DNA of 33,979 nucleotides from Alphaproteobacteria bacterium. GTDB lineage: Bacteria; Pseudomonadota; Alphaproteobacteria; JAJFIK01. The position numbers and the translations under genes were made by a program. The notes under the pieces are model-generated. The model saw only the letters and a list, made by a program, of their open reading frames with translations, searched no databases and was not told where the DNA came from. The stretch is taken from contig JAJFIL010000198.1 of assembly GCA_021774965.1 (NCBI GenBank), positions 1 through 33,979 of the forward strand. The letters run 5' to 3'. Positions 27,220 through 33,979 of this stretch are shown here, piece after piece. Position 1 is the stretch's first letter; every line of letters begins with the position of its first letter.

Positions 27220-28229
27220 TCAGTCGTGCTGCCATTCCTCGCATTGCTCTAGGCGCGGTTCTCATCATCGCCGTGGCTGCCGCTTTCATTTATAGAGGAA
27301 GCATTGACGCCGCATCGCTTGAAGCCTGGCTCGACGGTCTTGGCTTTTGGGCGCCACTGGTCTTCATGCTCCTTTGGGCCATCTATGCGCCGCTCTTTCT
27401 TCCCGGCTCCCTATTGGGATTGGCGGGCGGCGCACTGTTTGGGCCTTTTTGGGGGACGCTCTGGAACCTCACGGGCGCCACGATCGGCGCCACCATCGCG
27501 TTCTTTATCTCAAGATACATTGCGTCCGATTGGGTGAAAGAAAAATCCGGCGGGCGTCTTAAAATACTCCTGAGCGGTGTCGAAGCCGAAGGTTGGCGGT
27601 TCGTGGCCTTCATCCGCCTTGTCCCGCTCTTTCCGTTCAACCTGCTCAACTACGCATTGGGACTTACACGGATTAATCCCGGGGTCTACATCGTCACGAC
27701 TTTCATCGCCATGCTGCCGGGCACCTTTGCTTACACCTATCTTGGGTATGCGGGCCGAGAGGCCATCGCCGGGGGTGAGGGTGTCATCCAGAAAGCGCTG
27801 ATTGCGCTGGCGCTTCTCGCAGCGGCGGCGTTCTTGCCGCGGCTCATCAAACGTTTGCGTGGACAGTCGCTCGCCTGGATCGGTGTGGACGCTCTCAAGG
27901 CAAAGATTGATGCGGGTGGGGATCAAACCCTGGTGGATGTACGCGGCGGCAACGAGTTTAGCGGGCCATCGGGCCACATTCCATCATCGCGCAATATCCC
28001 GCTGGGTGAGCTGCCGGACCGGATTGAAGAGCTGCGGCCCATGAGCGAAGGCCCGGTGATCCTCATTTGCAAGACCGATAAGAGATCTGCCAAGGCGGCG
28101 CAACTTCTCAGTGCTTCGAGTTTTAAGGATGTTGTCGTCCTGCGCGGTGGCGTTGAAGCTTGGCGGGCGAGAGAGTTTGAGGTTTCCGGTAGATCAGTAG
28201 ACGGATCAATGGAGCCTCAGGAGGCGTAA
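27216..28229 (+). CDS. VTT-domain (TVP38/DedA-like) membrane protein fused to rhodanese
   Basis: 337 residues. Membrane half (about 1-205): FLPGSLLGLAGGALFGPFWG, the VTT signature FRLVP-like segment FVAFIRLVPLFPFNLLNY, and GTFAYTYLGYAG. Cytoplasmic half (about 222-325): rhodanese domain with TLVDVRGGNEFSGPSGHIP and the active loop ICKTDKRSA, Cys285 being the persulfide-forming residue. Such fusions occur in sulfur-oxidation and selenium/mercury clusters. Likely function: take a sulfur species at the membrane and relay it as a persulfide. Overlaps the hydroxylase gene at ATGA, and is followed by the flavoprotein gene. Confidence 0.9.
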   Translation: MISRAAIPRIALGAVLIIAVAAAFIYRGSIDAASLEAWLDGLGFWAPLVFMLLWAIYAPLFLPGSLLGLAGGALFGPFWGTLWNLTGATIGATIAFFISRYIASDWVKEKSGGRLKILLSGVEAEGWRFVAFIRLVPLFPFNLLNYALGLTRINPGVYIVTTFIAMLPGTFAYTYLGYAGREAIAGGEGVIQKALIALALLAAAAFLPRLIKRLRGQSLAWIGVDALKAKIDAGGDQTLVDVRGGNEFSGPSGHIPSSRNIPLGELPDRIEELRPMSEGPVILICKTDKRSAKAAQLLSASSFKDVVVLRGGVEAWRAREFEVSGRSVDGSMEPQEA

Positions 28230-28266
28230 GAAACCCAAGTCTCCTCCAACAATAGGAGAACATTCC

Positions 28267-29421
28267 ATGCCTGGTAAAACCGTTGTAATCTTAGGCGGGG
28301 GCATTGGCGGTATTATCGCCGCGAAACGGCTCTCAAGGTCCCTAGGCCGTGGCCACCGCATCGTTCTTGTGGAGCGTAATCCGGAGCACATCTTCTCACC
28401 ATCGCTCCTGTGGCTGATGGTCGGAACACGCGCCGCCGGACAAATTTCCAGGCCGCTCAGTTCTCTCGTCCCCAAACAGGTTGAGATCCTGACGGGGAAC
28501 GTTGAGAGCATCAATGCTCTTGCAAAGTCCGTTCAGGTCGACGGTGTCGAGCTGAAGGCCGACTACCTGATCCTTGCACTCGGAGCGGAGCTTGCCCCCG
28601 AAACCGTGCCCGGTCTCGCTGAAAGTGGTCACAATTTTTATACCCTTGAAGGGGCGCAAAACCTAAATAGAGCACGCACAGAAATCTCTTCAGGCCGTCT
28701 TGCGGTTCTGGTGAGTTCCATGCCCTTCAAGTGTCCCGCCGCGCCTTATGAAGCCGCAATGCTACTTGACGCCTGCCTGCGCAAACGGGGCGTACGAGGC
28801 GCCGTTTCAATCGACGTGTTCAGCCCCGAACCTGGGCCCATGCCGGTCGCCGGACCGGAGGTTTCTAGGCAGGTCCGCGCCATGGTGGAAGCAAAGGGCA
28901 TTACCTATCACCCGGAGCACAGCGTCGAAGAAGTTGATCCCGCCTCGCGGCGTCTAAGCTTTGCCAATGGCGCGAGCGCGGACTTCGATCTCCTCGCCTT
29001 TGTACCCCCTCATCGCGCGCCCAAGGTTGTGCGTAAAAGCGGGCTTTGCGGCGAAAGCGGCTGGGTACCCGTAGACAAAGGAACATTGGCCACCAAATTC
29101 GACGGCGTGTATGCCATCGGGGACAATACCGGTATCGGATTAGCGACGGGCAAACCCTTGCCCAAAGCTGGCGTCTTTGCCCATGGCGAGGCCGAGGTGG
29201 TGGCCGCGAACATTGCGGCACAGATCAAGGACAGAAAAGCAAGCAAGACCTTCAAAGGCCATGGCGAGTGTTTTCTTGAAACCGGCGGCGGCAAGGCCGG
29301 ATTCGGCAGTGGAAATTTCTATGCCGAACCCACGCCGCAAATCGGGCTTCGCGGCCCGAACGGATTGCTTCACTTCGGCAAGATTGCATTCGAGAAACTT
29401 TGGCTGGCGGGGATGGTGTGA
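28267..29421 (+). CDS. Sulfide:quinone oxidoreductase-like flavoprotein
   Basis: 384 residues. N-terminal dinucleotide fold VVILGGGIGGIIAAKRLSR for FAD, then VERNPEHIFSPSLLWLMVG, a second nucleotide-binding segment and the FAD end motif VYAIGDNTGIGLATG. Cysteines fit the SQR/FccB type: Cys156 in PFKCPAAPYEAAML, a GLCGES Cys near residue 261 and Cys335 in GECFLETGGG. The C-terminus, GLLHFGKIAFEKLWL, is the membrane-touching amphipathic part. Expected reaction: sulfide to sulfane sulfur with electrons to quinone. AGGAGAA precedes the ATG at 28267. Products would feed the rhodanese and DsrE proteins of the same operon. Confidence 0.85.
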   Translation: MPGKTVVILGGGIGGIIAAKRLSRSLGRGHRIVLVERNPEHIFSPSLLWLMVGTRAAGQISRPLSSLVPKQVEILTGNVESINALAKSVQVDGVELKADYLILALGAELAPETVPGLAESGHNFYTLEGAQNLNRARTEISSGRLAVLVSSMPFKCPAAPYEAAMLLDACLRKRGVRGAVSIDVFSPEPGPMPVAGPEVSRQVRAMVEAKGITYHPEHSVEEVDPASRRLSFANGASADFDLLAFVPPHRAPKVVRKSGLCGESGWVPVDKGTLATKFDGVYAIGDNTGIGLATGKPLPKAGVFAHGEAEVVAANIAAQIKDRKASKTFKGHGECFLETGGGKAGFGSGNFYAEPTPQIGLRGPNGLLHFGKIAFEKLWLAGMV

Positions 29422-29423
29422 CC

Positions 29424-30263
29424 ATGTGCGAGCTTTTTGCCATGAGCGCCAATGTGCAGACGGACGTGAACTATTCGTTGGCATTGCTAAAACCGCGAGG
29501 TGGCAAACTTGGTCCCCACTCAGATGGCTGGGGCGTTGCCTTCTACGAAGACCGGGCAGCTCGTATTTTCAAGGAACCGATTCCTGCCGCGGAAAGCCGC
29601 TGCCTTGAGTTTATAACGGAGTACGACTTTCAAAGCACTACGGTCATCGCGCACATCCGCAAAGCCAATCCGGCTAAGTATGGTCGTTCACCGGCAAACA
29701 CGCATCCCTTTGAAAGAGAGTTGAATGGTTGTTCCTGGGTGTTTGCCCACAATGGCAAGCTGCCGGGACTGCGGGAGGTGCCGGAGTTCGCACTGGACCG
29801 CTTTACGCCACTAGGAAATACAGATTCTGAGCATGCCTTTTGCTTTCTCCTTAATGCGATTGCTCAGGAATTGGACCGATACTCCACCAAGACTTTGGAT
29901 GGCGTGATCGAAGATGTGGTTCAACCGCTGGCGGTGAAGATGCGTGAATTCGGCGAATTCAATTTCCTCATGAGCGACGGCGAACGCCTGATCGCGCATG
30001 CGCACACTAACCTCTATGCACTTCAAAGGACGTGTGAAGCAGATTGTGACAAGCGACAAGTCACCCTTCTTGCGACATCGCCTCTGACCGATGAGCCATG
30101 GGTGGCCTTGGAGCCAGGCAGCCTGCATGTCTACGCCAGAGGGCAAGATGTTTCTCGCAATACATCTGCGATCACTGTGCGTTCGGGCCCGCATCCTGAT
30201 CTAACGGCTAACGCTATGGCCCAAATGGGTAGTCAATCTGGCCCAAAGGAGACGATCAAATGA
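29424..30263 (+). CDS. Class II glutamine amidotransferase domain protein (YafJ-type)
   Basis: 279 residues. The ATG at 29424, three bases after the preceding stop, is preferred over upstream in-frame starts because it makes the nucleophile Cys2 (MCELFAM) after Met removal. Other Ntn-hydrolase signatures: HSDGWGVAFY, AHIRKANPAK, NTHPF and FAHNGKL. The family hydrolyses a glutamine-type amide or transfers ammonia; YafJ itself has no clear partner. No synthetase domain is attached. Presence in an operon of sulfide-handling genes is unexpected: it might process glutathione-type gamma-glutamyl substrates, which also have a glutamyl amide (hypothesis only). Confidence 0.88.
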   Translation: MCELFAMSANVQTDVNYSLALLKPRGGKLGPHSDGWGVAFYEDRAARIFKEPIPAAESRCLEFITEYDFQSTTVIAHIRKANPAKYGRSPANTHPFERELNGCSWVFAHNGKLPGLREVPEFALDRFTPLGNTDSEHAFCFLLNAIAQELDRYSTKTLDGVIEDVVQPLAVKMREFGEFNFLMSDGERLIAHAHTNLYALQRTCEADCDKRQVTLLATSPLTDEPWVALEPGSLHVYARGQDVSRNTSAITVRSGPHPDLTANAMAQMGSQSGPKETIK

Positions 30264-30625
30264 AAAGACATTCGAATTTTATAGTAGGCGCAGTAGCAAC
30301 AGTTGCCACGATGGTTCCCACTTCCGTCTGGGCTCAAGCGGCGTCCGATCCTGATCGATATTACTACGGCCCCCATATGATGGGATGGGGCGGAGGATGG
30401 TACGGCATGATACTGGGACCGATTCTGATGATTGTCGTTCTAGCCGCAACAATCGCGTTGGCCATGCTCCTGGTGCGCTGGCTCGCCGGTCCGTGGCAAA
30501 GCACAAACCCTACAGAGACCGCAACGTCGCGACACACACCGCTCGATATTCTGAAGGAGCGGTTTGCGCGCGGGGAGATTGACAAAGAGGAGTTTGAAGA
30601 GCGCTGTCGCGTACTTGGCGAGTAG
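30260..30625 (+). CDS. SHOCT-domain membrane protein
   Basis: 121 residues, overlapping the amidotransferase stop at ATGA. Signal peptide or first membrane segment (residues 8-25), a Tyr/Gly-rich patch (YYYGPHMMGWGGGWYG), a second membrane helix (ILMIVVLAATIALAMLLVRW), and a C-terminal SHOCT motif (ILKERFARGEIDKEEFEERC). SHOCT modules are short helical pieces used for oligomerisation; no catalytic role known. Likely accessory to the membrane part of the operon. Confidence 0.85.
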   Translation: MKRHSNFIVGAVATVATMVPTSVWAQAASDPDRYYYGPHMMGWGGGWYGMILGPILMIVVLAATIALAMLLVRWLAGPWQSTNPTETATSRHTPLDILKERFARGEIDKEEFEERCRVLGE

Positions 30626-30657
30626 TCCGATTTGCACTTGCAGTGGAGATAGACGTT

Positions 30658-31011
30658 ATGAAGGCACTCCTTATCTTGAATGATCCGGCTTACGGAACTG
30701 AGCGATGCTACAATGGGCTTCGCCTCGCGCTCGCGCTTCTCAAAACTGATCCAGAGGCGGAGGTTTCTGTGTTCCTGATGGCAGATGCGGTGGTCGCGGC
30801 AAAGAAGGGGCAGAAGACCCCCAATGGTTACTACAATGTCGAACGCATGCTCAAGCGCATCACGCTCGGTAAAGGCAGGGTGCTTCTTTGCGGCACCTGT
30901 TTGGATGCGCGCGGCATGAACGAAGATGATGTCATGGACAACGTGCACCGCAGCACAATGGACGAGCTGGCAAGTGAAACAGCTGCGTCAGATAAAGTCA
31001 TGATATTCTGA
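30658..31011 (+). CDS. DsrE/YchN-family sulfur-carrier-like protein
   Basis: 117 residues from ATG 30658 behind TGGAGAT; GTG 30643 is less likely. Rossmann-like DsrE fold: ALLILNDPAYGTERCYNGLRL, VSVFLMADAVVAAKKGQ and VLLCGTCLDARGM, with Cys78 and Cys81 in the position of the sulfur-transfer cysteines of DsrE/TusD. Cys17 is also near the start. The likely role is to accept sulfane sulfur from the rhodanese or the flavoprotein and pass it on. Last gene of the operon. Confidence 0.88.
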   Translation: MKALLILNDPAYGTERCYNGLRLALALLKTDPEAEVSVFLMADAVVAAKKGQKTPNGYYNVERMLKRITLGKGRVLLCGTCLDARGMNEDDVMDNVHRSTMDELASETAASDKVMIF

Positions 31012-31089
31012 GAAGGGAGGAGTTTGTGTGCCCGGTGTCCCGAGCAGAAACCCTATCCGAACGTAGAAAGTGGCCGAGTCGTGCGCAGA

Positions 31090-32832
31090 TCAGCACGTTG
31101 CCGTGAGAGTGTAGTATCGGTGGGTGCGAGCCCCCGCAACCATCGTTACCTGCTTGGTGACATTCGAAGGTTTTCCGTCAAATAGGTTCCCCGATGTGGG
31201 TGCTCCCGCAACGATTATTTCCTGCTTTTTCATTGGGTTAAGGTAGGACAGGCCTCCAGCGATGAGAGGCTTGTCGTTCTGGGTGGCGATTTGCAGGATA
31301 CCCGCAAGATCACCGATTAAATCAACTGTCATTCCTGTCGCGCTGTCCTCCTTGGGCGAGATTACAATCTTGTCGATAAGGGAGCGCAGGAGGTCAGCCG
31401 CCTCGGTTCTATGCTCAGGCATGTTGAACAGCTCCAGCAGTCGTTTGATCTCCTCATGATATCTGGTGGATATGGAAGGATGGAAGAGCACAGGCTCTTC
31501 CTCAGCCGAACTGAGAATGGCCTTGATTTCATTTTGCCTTGCATCCAGAGCTATCAGCTTCTCTTTAATGGGTGCTAAGTCCGCTCCATCGGCAATGGCA
31601 TCCACCATCTTGTCCAGTTTTCTTTTGTTACTCTCCAGCTCGCGCCTGTAGGAGTGAATAGCCGCATTGTGGGAGCTATGAAGTTCGTTCATGTGCTTTG
31701 TGTATTCCTGCACAAACTCACGGGTGAGGTCTTCATGCATCAAGTTGTCTTGCATCGCAGAAAGCACAGACTGCTCAAGGGTCTCTTTCCTGATGGAGCG
31801 GCGATTGTCACAGGTGCCTTTGTTGCGCGACGTGGAACAACCATAGTGGGTCTGCGAGATCATGCTGCAGCCTCCACCACAGACACCACATTTGATGAGA
31901 AATGAGAATAGGTTCTTAGGGCGGCGCAATTGTTCTAGTGGGCGATCCTTCTTGATGTACTTGCCCTGCTTTTTCTTAACCGCGTCCCAGAGGTCTTGAT
32001 CCACGATCCGCATTTCAGGCTGTTCTTTAATGATCCAATTTTCCCGAGGATTGAGGCGTGATTGTCTTTTGCCTGAAACAGGGTCTTTGACGAATGTCAT
32101 GCGGTCCCAGATCAAGCGGCCAATGTAGAGCTCATTATTGATGATGCCCGTGCCGCGAGCTCGATTGCCGTAGATTGTGCTTGGTCCCCATCCTTTGGCG
32201 GCAGGCGCTGCAATGCCTTCCTTATTGAGCTGTCGTGCGATGGATTGGGGGGAGGTTCCTTTCAAGTATTCCTTGAAGATGCGGTTGACGATTTTGGCTT
32301 CTGCCTTATTGATTACGCGATCCCCGCGAATGGGTTCACCATCGGTATCGAATTTTTTGACCACATCATAGCCGTAGGATTTTCCGCCAGCAGACTTGCC
32401 CGCCTCGATACGGCCCCGAAGACCGCGATGGGTTTTCTTGGCAAGGTCTTTTAGGAACAGCGCATTCATCGTGCCCTTAAGGCCGATGTGCATTTCATTT
32501 ATCTCACCCTCGGCCAACGTAACAATTTTGACCCCGGCGAATTGGGCGCGTTTATATACTCCAGCGATATCCTCTTGATCCCGGCTAAGCCGATCCATTG
32601 CCTCGCAGAGGATAATGTCAAACTTCCGATCTTGCACATGTTCCAGCAGCATTTGGATACCAGGCCTCATTAGAGAGGCACCACTGATCGCGTGGTCGGT
32701 GTAGTGGTTGAAAATGTCCCAGCCTTGGTTGGTCGCGTATTCGTCAGTAATTCGAATTTGGTCTTCGATTGAGTTATCGGTTTGAAGATCACTGCTATAT
32801 CTTGCGTAGATGGCAACTCGAGATTTCTGCAT
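31090..32832 (-). CDS. Large serine recombinase (site-specific integrase)
   Basis: 580 residues. Catalytic resolvase domain (about 5-150) starts RVAIYARYSSD; Ser13 is the expected nucleophile, and EAMDRLSRDQED holds the conserved Arg. Then the recombinase DNA-binding domain (about 170-290, YGYDVV, IFKEYLKGTSPQSIARQLN) and a zinc ribbon (CGVCGGGC at residue 315 onward, with later Cys). A long coiled coil follows (about 375-450). The C-terminal 50 residues contain an imperfect duplication, VAGAPTSG and VAGARTHR, matched by a DNA direct repeat. Such enzymes integrate genomic islands between short att sites. On the minus strand and at the right of the cluster; an att partner is not identified. 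Confidence 0.93.
   Translation of the reverse strand: MQKSRVAIYARYSSDLQTDNSIEDQIRITDEYATNQGWDIFNHYTDHAISGASLMRPGIQMLLEHVQDRKFDIILCEAMDRLSRDQEDIAGVYKRAQFAGVKIVTLAEGEINEMHIGLKGTMNALFLKDLAKKTHRGLRGRIEAGKSAGGKSYGYDVVKKFDTDGEPIRGDRVINKAEAKIVNRIFKEYLKGTSPQSIARQLNKEGIAAPAAKGWGPSTIYGNRARGTGIINNELYIGRLIWDRMTFVKDPVSGKRQSRLNPRENWIIKEQPEMRIVDQDLWDAVKKKQGKYIKKDRPLEQLRRPKNLFSFLIKCGVCGGGCSMISQTHYGCSTSRNKGTCDNRRSIRKETLEQSVLSAMQDNLMHEDLTREFVQEYTKHMNELHSSHNAAIHSYRRELESNKRKLDKMVDAIADGADLAPIKEKLIALDARQNEIKAILSSAEEEPVLFHPSISTRYHEEIKRLLELFNMPEHRTEAADLLRSLIDKIVISPKEDSATGMTVDLIGDLAGILQIATQNDKPLIAGGLSYLNPMKKQEIIVAGAPTSGNLFDGKPSNVTKQVTMVAGARTHRYYTLTATC
31119..31227. repeat. Imperfect direct repeat at the 3-prime end of the recombinase gene
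   Basis: Bases 31119-31155 and 31195-31227 align as GTGGGTGCGAGCCCCCGCAA against GTGGGTGCTCCCGCAA and a similar CCTGCTT tail, with a gap of three bases in the second. They encode the repeated VAGA peptides. The position next to a serine recombinase makes an old attachment-site duplication possible. Confidence 0.5.
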
Positions 32833-32837
32833 GACAA

Positions 32838-33002
32838 TTACCTTGGGTCCATATTGCGTTTTGCGCCATTGTTCAGCATTTTGTAATCGGCTTCCGCCGC
32901 ACAGCGGGCGATGAAGCGAACAATAGCCTTGATGCGCTCATCCTTGTGGGTGGGCTCTATCTTGGCGGTTGATTCTTGATTATGGACTATTTTCTTGGTC
33001 AA
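32838..33002 (-). CDS. Short basic ORF upstream of the recombinase
   Basis: 54 residues from TTG 33002, with TTG 33041 as alternative; the start is uncertain and SD is weak. The sequence THKDERIKAIVRFIARCAAE then DYKMLNNGAKRN is helical and charged. I recall similar small ORFs directly before alphaproteobacterial recombinases, but no function. It ends five bases before the recombinase ATG, so coupling is likely. Confidence 0.45.
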   Translation of the reverse strand: MTKKIVHNQESTAKIEPTHKDERIKAIVRFIARCAAEADYKMLNNGAKRNMDPR

Positions 33003-33122
33003 TACTTCGGCTCGTACGCTATTGGGAAAAACTGCACACAACTTTCCCTCTGCGTACTCAAGCCGGAAATTATGCCTGAGTACGCGCGAAATGTCAAGGA
33101 ATTAATTCCTATACTGATTGAT

Positions 33123-33443
33123 TCAATGGTTCCTTTGGTCGTGCTTTTTCTCGGGCGAGTTCTGCGATTTACGCTTTGTTTGAAACTCCTCACGGCTTTG
33201 GCTTTGCTCACGGCGGAGCTCGTTCGTACGGTCGTATGCTCTGCGTCCGAGCTCAGATACTTTAAGAACGTCCGTTCCTGAGAAGCTGTCTGTGTCGCAC
33301 AACTGTCCGCCCGCATCTTCATAGGTTCGGGCAAAGCTTGTGCTGTAGAACGGGCCTTTCTCGGACTTGCGCTCCCATATTGTTGCCTTGATGTTGCCAT
33401 CGCGAAGCGTGTCAACGGGTCCTTTGTTCTGATCATCACGCAT
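33123..33443 (-). CDS. Conserved small mobile-element protein, function unknown
   Basis: 106 residues, with AAAGGAAG before the ATG. Recognisable pattern: DTLRDGNIKATIWERKSEKG, FYSTSFARTYEDAGG, then TDSFSGTDVLKVSELGRRAYDR and a charged tail. I recall this as a widespread small protein of alphaproteobacterial plasmids and islands close to relaxase or recombinase genes; no biochemical role known to me. Probably the same transcription unit as the gene at 33462. Confidence 0.7.
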   Translation of the reverse strand: MRDDQNKGPVDTLRDGNIKATIWERKSEKGPFYSTSFARTYEDAGGQLCDTDSFSGTDVLKVSELGRRAYDRTNELRREQSQSREEFQTKRKSQNSPEKKHDQRNH

Positions 33444-33461
33444 AGTTCTTCCTTTCAGGTT

Positions 33462-33845
33462 TTAGCGGCTCCGGCTCTGGAACCGTGTTTTGAGCGCGGC
33501 TTTGCGCTCTTCAATAAATTTGGCTTTCTTGGCCTCCCGATTGGCATCGTCTTGCGTTGTTGCGCTGCGCTTTTTGTACCGCTCAGCCTGGGCACGTTCT
33601 TGTTCCCACGCATTGTTGAAAGCAGCGGCGTCTGTGCCGTGAGCAAGACTTGGCGATGGGCGCTGGACCGGTGTCGGTCGGTCGCGGCTGACCATGAAAG
33701 ACTCGCGGCGTTCAGCCTTCTCTTGCGCCGAGCTTTTCGCGAACGCTGCACGCGATGGCACATCACTGCGGACCGGCTCACCAGGAAGCGCGCTCGCACT
33801 CAGGTGCGAAAAGGATGCCCGGCTTGGTTCTTGATTGCCGTTCAT
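33462..33845 (-). CDS. Hypothetical charged, helical protein of the mobile region
   Basis: 127 residues from ATG 33845, behind GAGGG, overlapping the upstream gene's stop (ATGA). Low complexity N-terminus rich in Ser, Ala and Arg, then a coiled-coil-like C-terminal half (AAAFNNAWEQERAQAERYKK, DDANREAKKAKFIEERKAAL). No family recognised. Position suggests an accessory role in island maintenance or transfer. Confidence 0.6.
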   Translation of the reverse strand: MNGNQEPSRASFSHLSASALPGEPVRSDVPSRAAFAKSSAQEKAERRESFMVSRDRPTPVQRPSPSLAHGTDAAAFNNAWEQERAQAERYKKRSATTQDDANREAKKAKFIEERKAALKTRFQSRSR

Positions 33846-33979
33846 TTGAAACCCTCAATGTATGACCAGGTTCCGTCAGCATATTGCGGGTAGTGAGCGT
33901 GCTCGGGGGAAACCGGGGCATTTATGACCTTGCGCCATCGCTTTCCCCATTTAGTTGGTACACGTACGCGGGTCTCCGG
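33842..33979 (-). CDS. C-terminal end of a further minus-strand gene (partial)
   Basis: The minus frame is open from the window edge to TGA at 33844-33842, giving 45 residues that include VRVPTKWGKRWRKVINAPVS, HAHYPQYADGTWSYIEGFK. The TGA overlaps the ATG of the next gene (ATGA), a sign of real coding. I do not recognise the family; the start is outside the window. Confidence 0.55.
   Translation of the reverse strand, partial: PETRVRVPTKWGKRWRKVINAPVSPEHAHYPQYADGTWSYIEGFK

Overview
The window looks like an accessory, metal- and redox-stress region of an alphaproteobacterium (moderate GC; BLAST-free impression: Hyphomonadaceae/Parvularculaceae/Rhodobacterales-like proteins). No rRNA, tRNA or CRISPR array was seen. 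Lineage is inferred from protein style only.

Layout. (1) 1-3920: end of a CzcB-type adaptor, a CzcA-type HME-RND pump and an overlapping PII-like gene (PII-NG type). (2) 4236-7950: peroxide module, dps-katG on the minus strand divergent from oxyR. (3) 8187-14770: copper/silver efflux operon behind a CueR-type promoter: small Cys/His exported protein, CusC-like channel, CusB with a fused C-terminal CusF domain, and CusA with the complete Met triad. (4) 14851-20451: a DUF5676 membrane gene facing a second CueR-type promoter, followed by methyltransferase, His-rich exported protein, cupredoxin, Met/His-rich lipoprotein, porin, two monohaem cytochromes c and cueR itself (Ser77, Cys112 and Cys120 all conserved in E. 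coli numbering). (5) 20703-22643: a scrapyard of three truncated minus-strand genes: a fatty-acid-hydroxylase tail, the tail of a large helical-repeat protein, and a truncated second copy of the small Cys/His gene that still carries its own CueR-type promoter. (6) 22939-25309: TonB-dependent receptor behind Fur-like half-sites. (7) 25618-31011: an ArsR-rhodanese regulator divergent from a six-gene operon (fatty acid hydroxylase, VTT-rhodanese fusion, sulfide:quinone-reductase-like flavoprotein, class II glutamine amidotransferase, SHOCT membrane protein, DsrE-like protein), best read as reactive-sulfur handling. (8) 31090-33979: large serine recombinase and mobile-element-associated small genes, all minus strand.

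How it fits together. CueR probably senses cytoplasmic Cu(I) and switches on at least two transcription units: export from periplasm to outside (Cus) and a periplasmic/outer-membrane set (cupredoxin, cytochromes, porin, His- and Met-rich proteins). OxyR, KatG and Dps would deal with peroxide and iron; the sulfur operon with sulfide or persulfide. The recombinase and mobilisation-type genes at the right end, and the gene fragments in the middle, suggest a region assembled by horizontal transfer. The most promising undescribed unit is the CueR-linked periplasmic cluster at 15178-20451; second is the ArsR-rhodanese sulfur operon with its amidotransferase.
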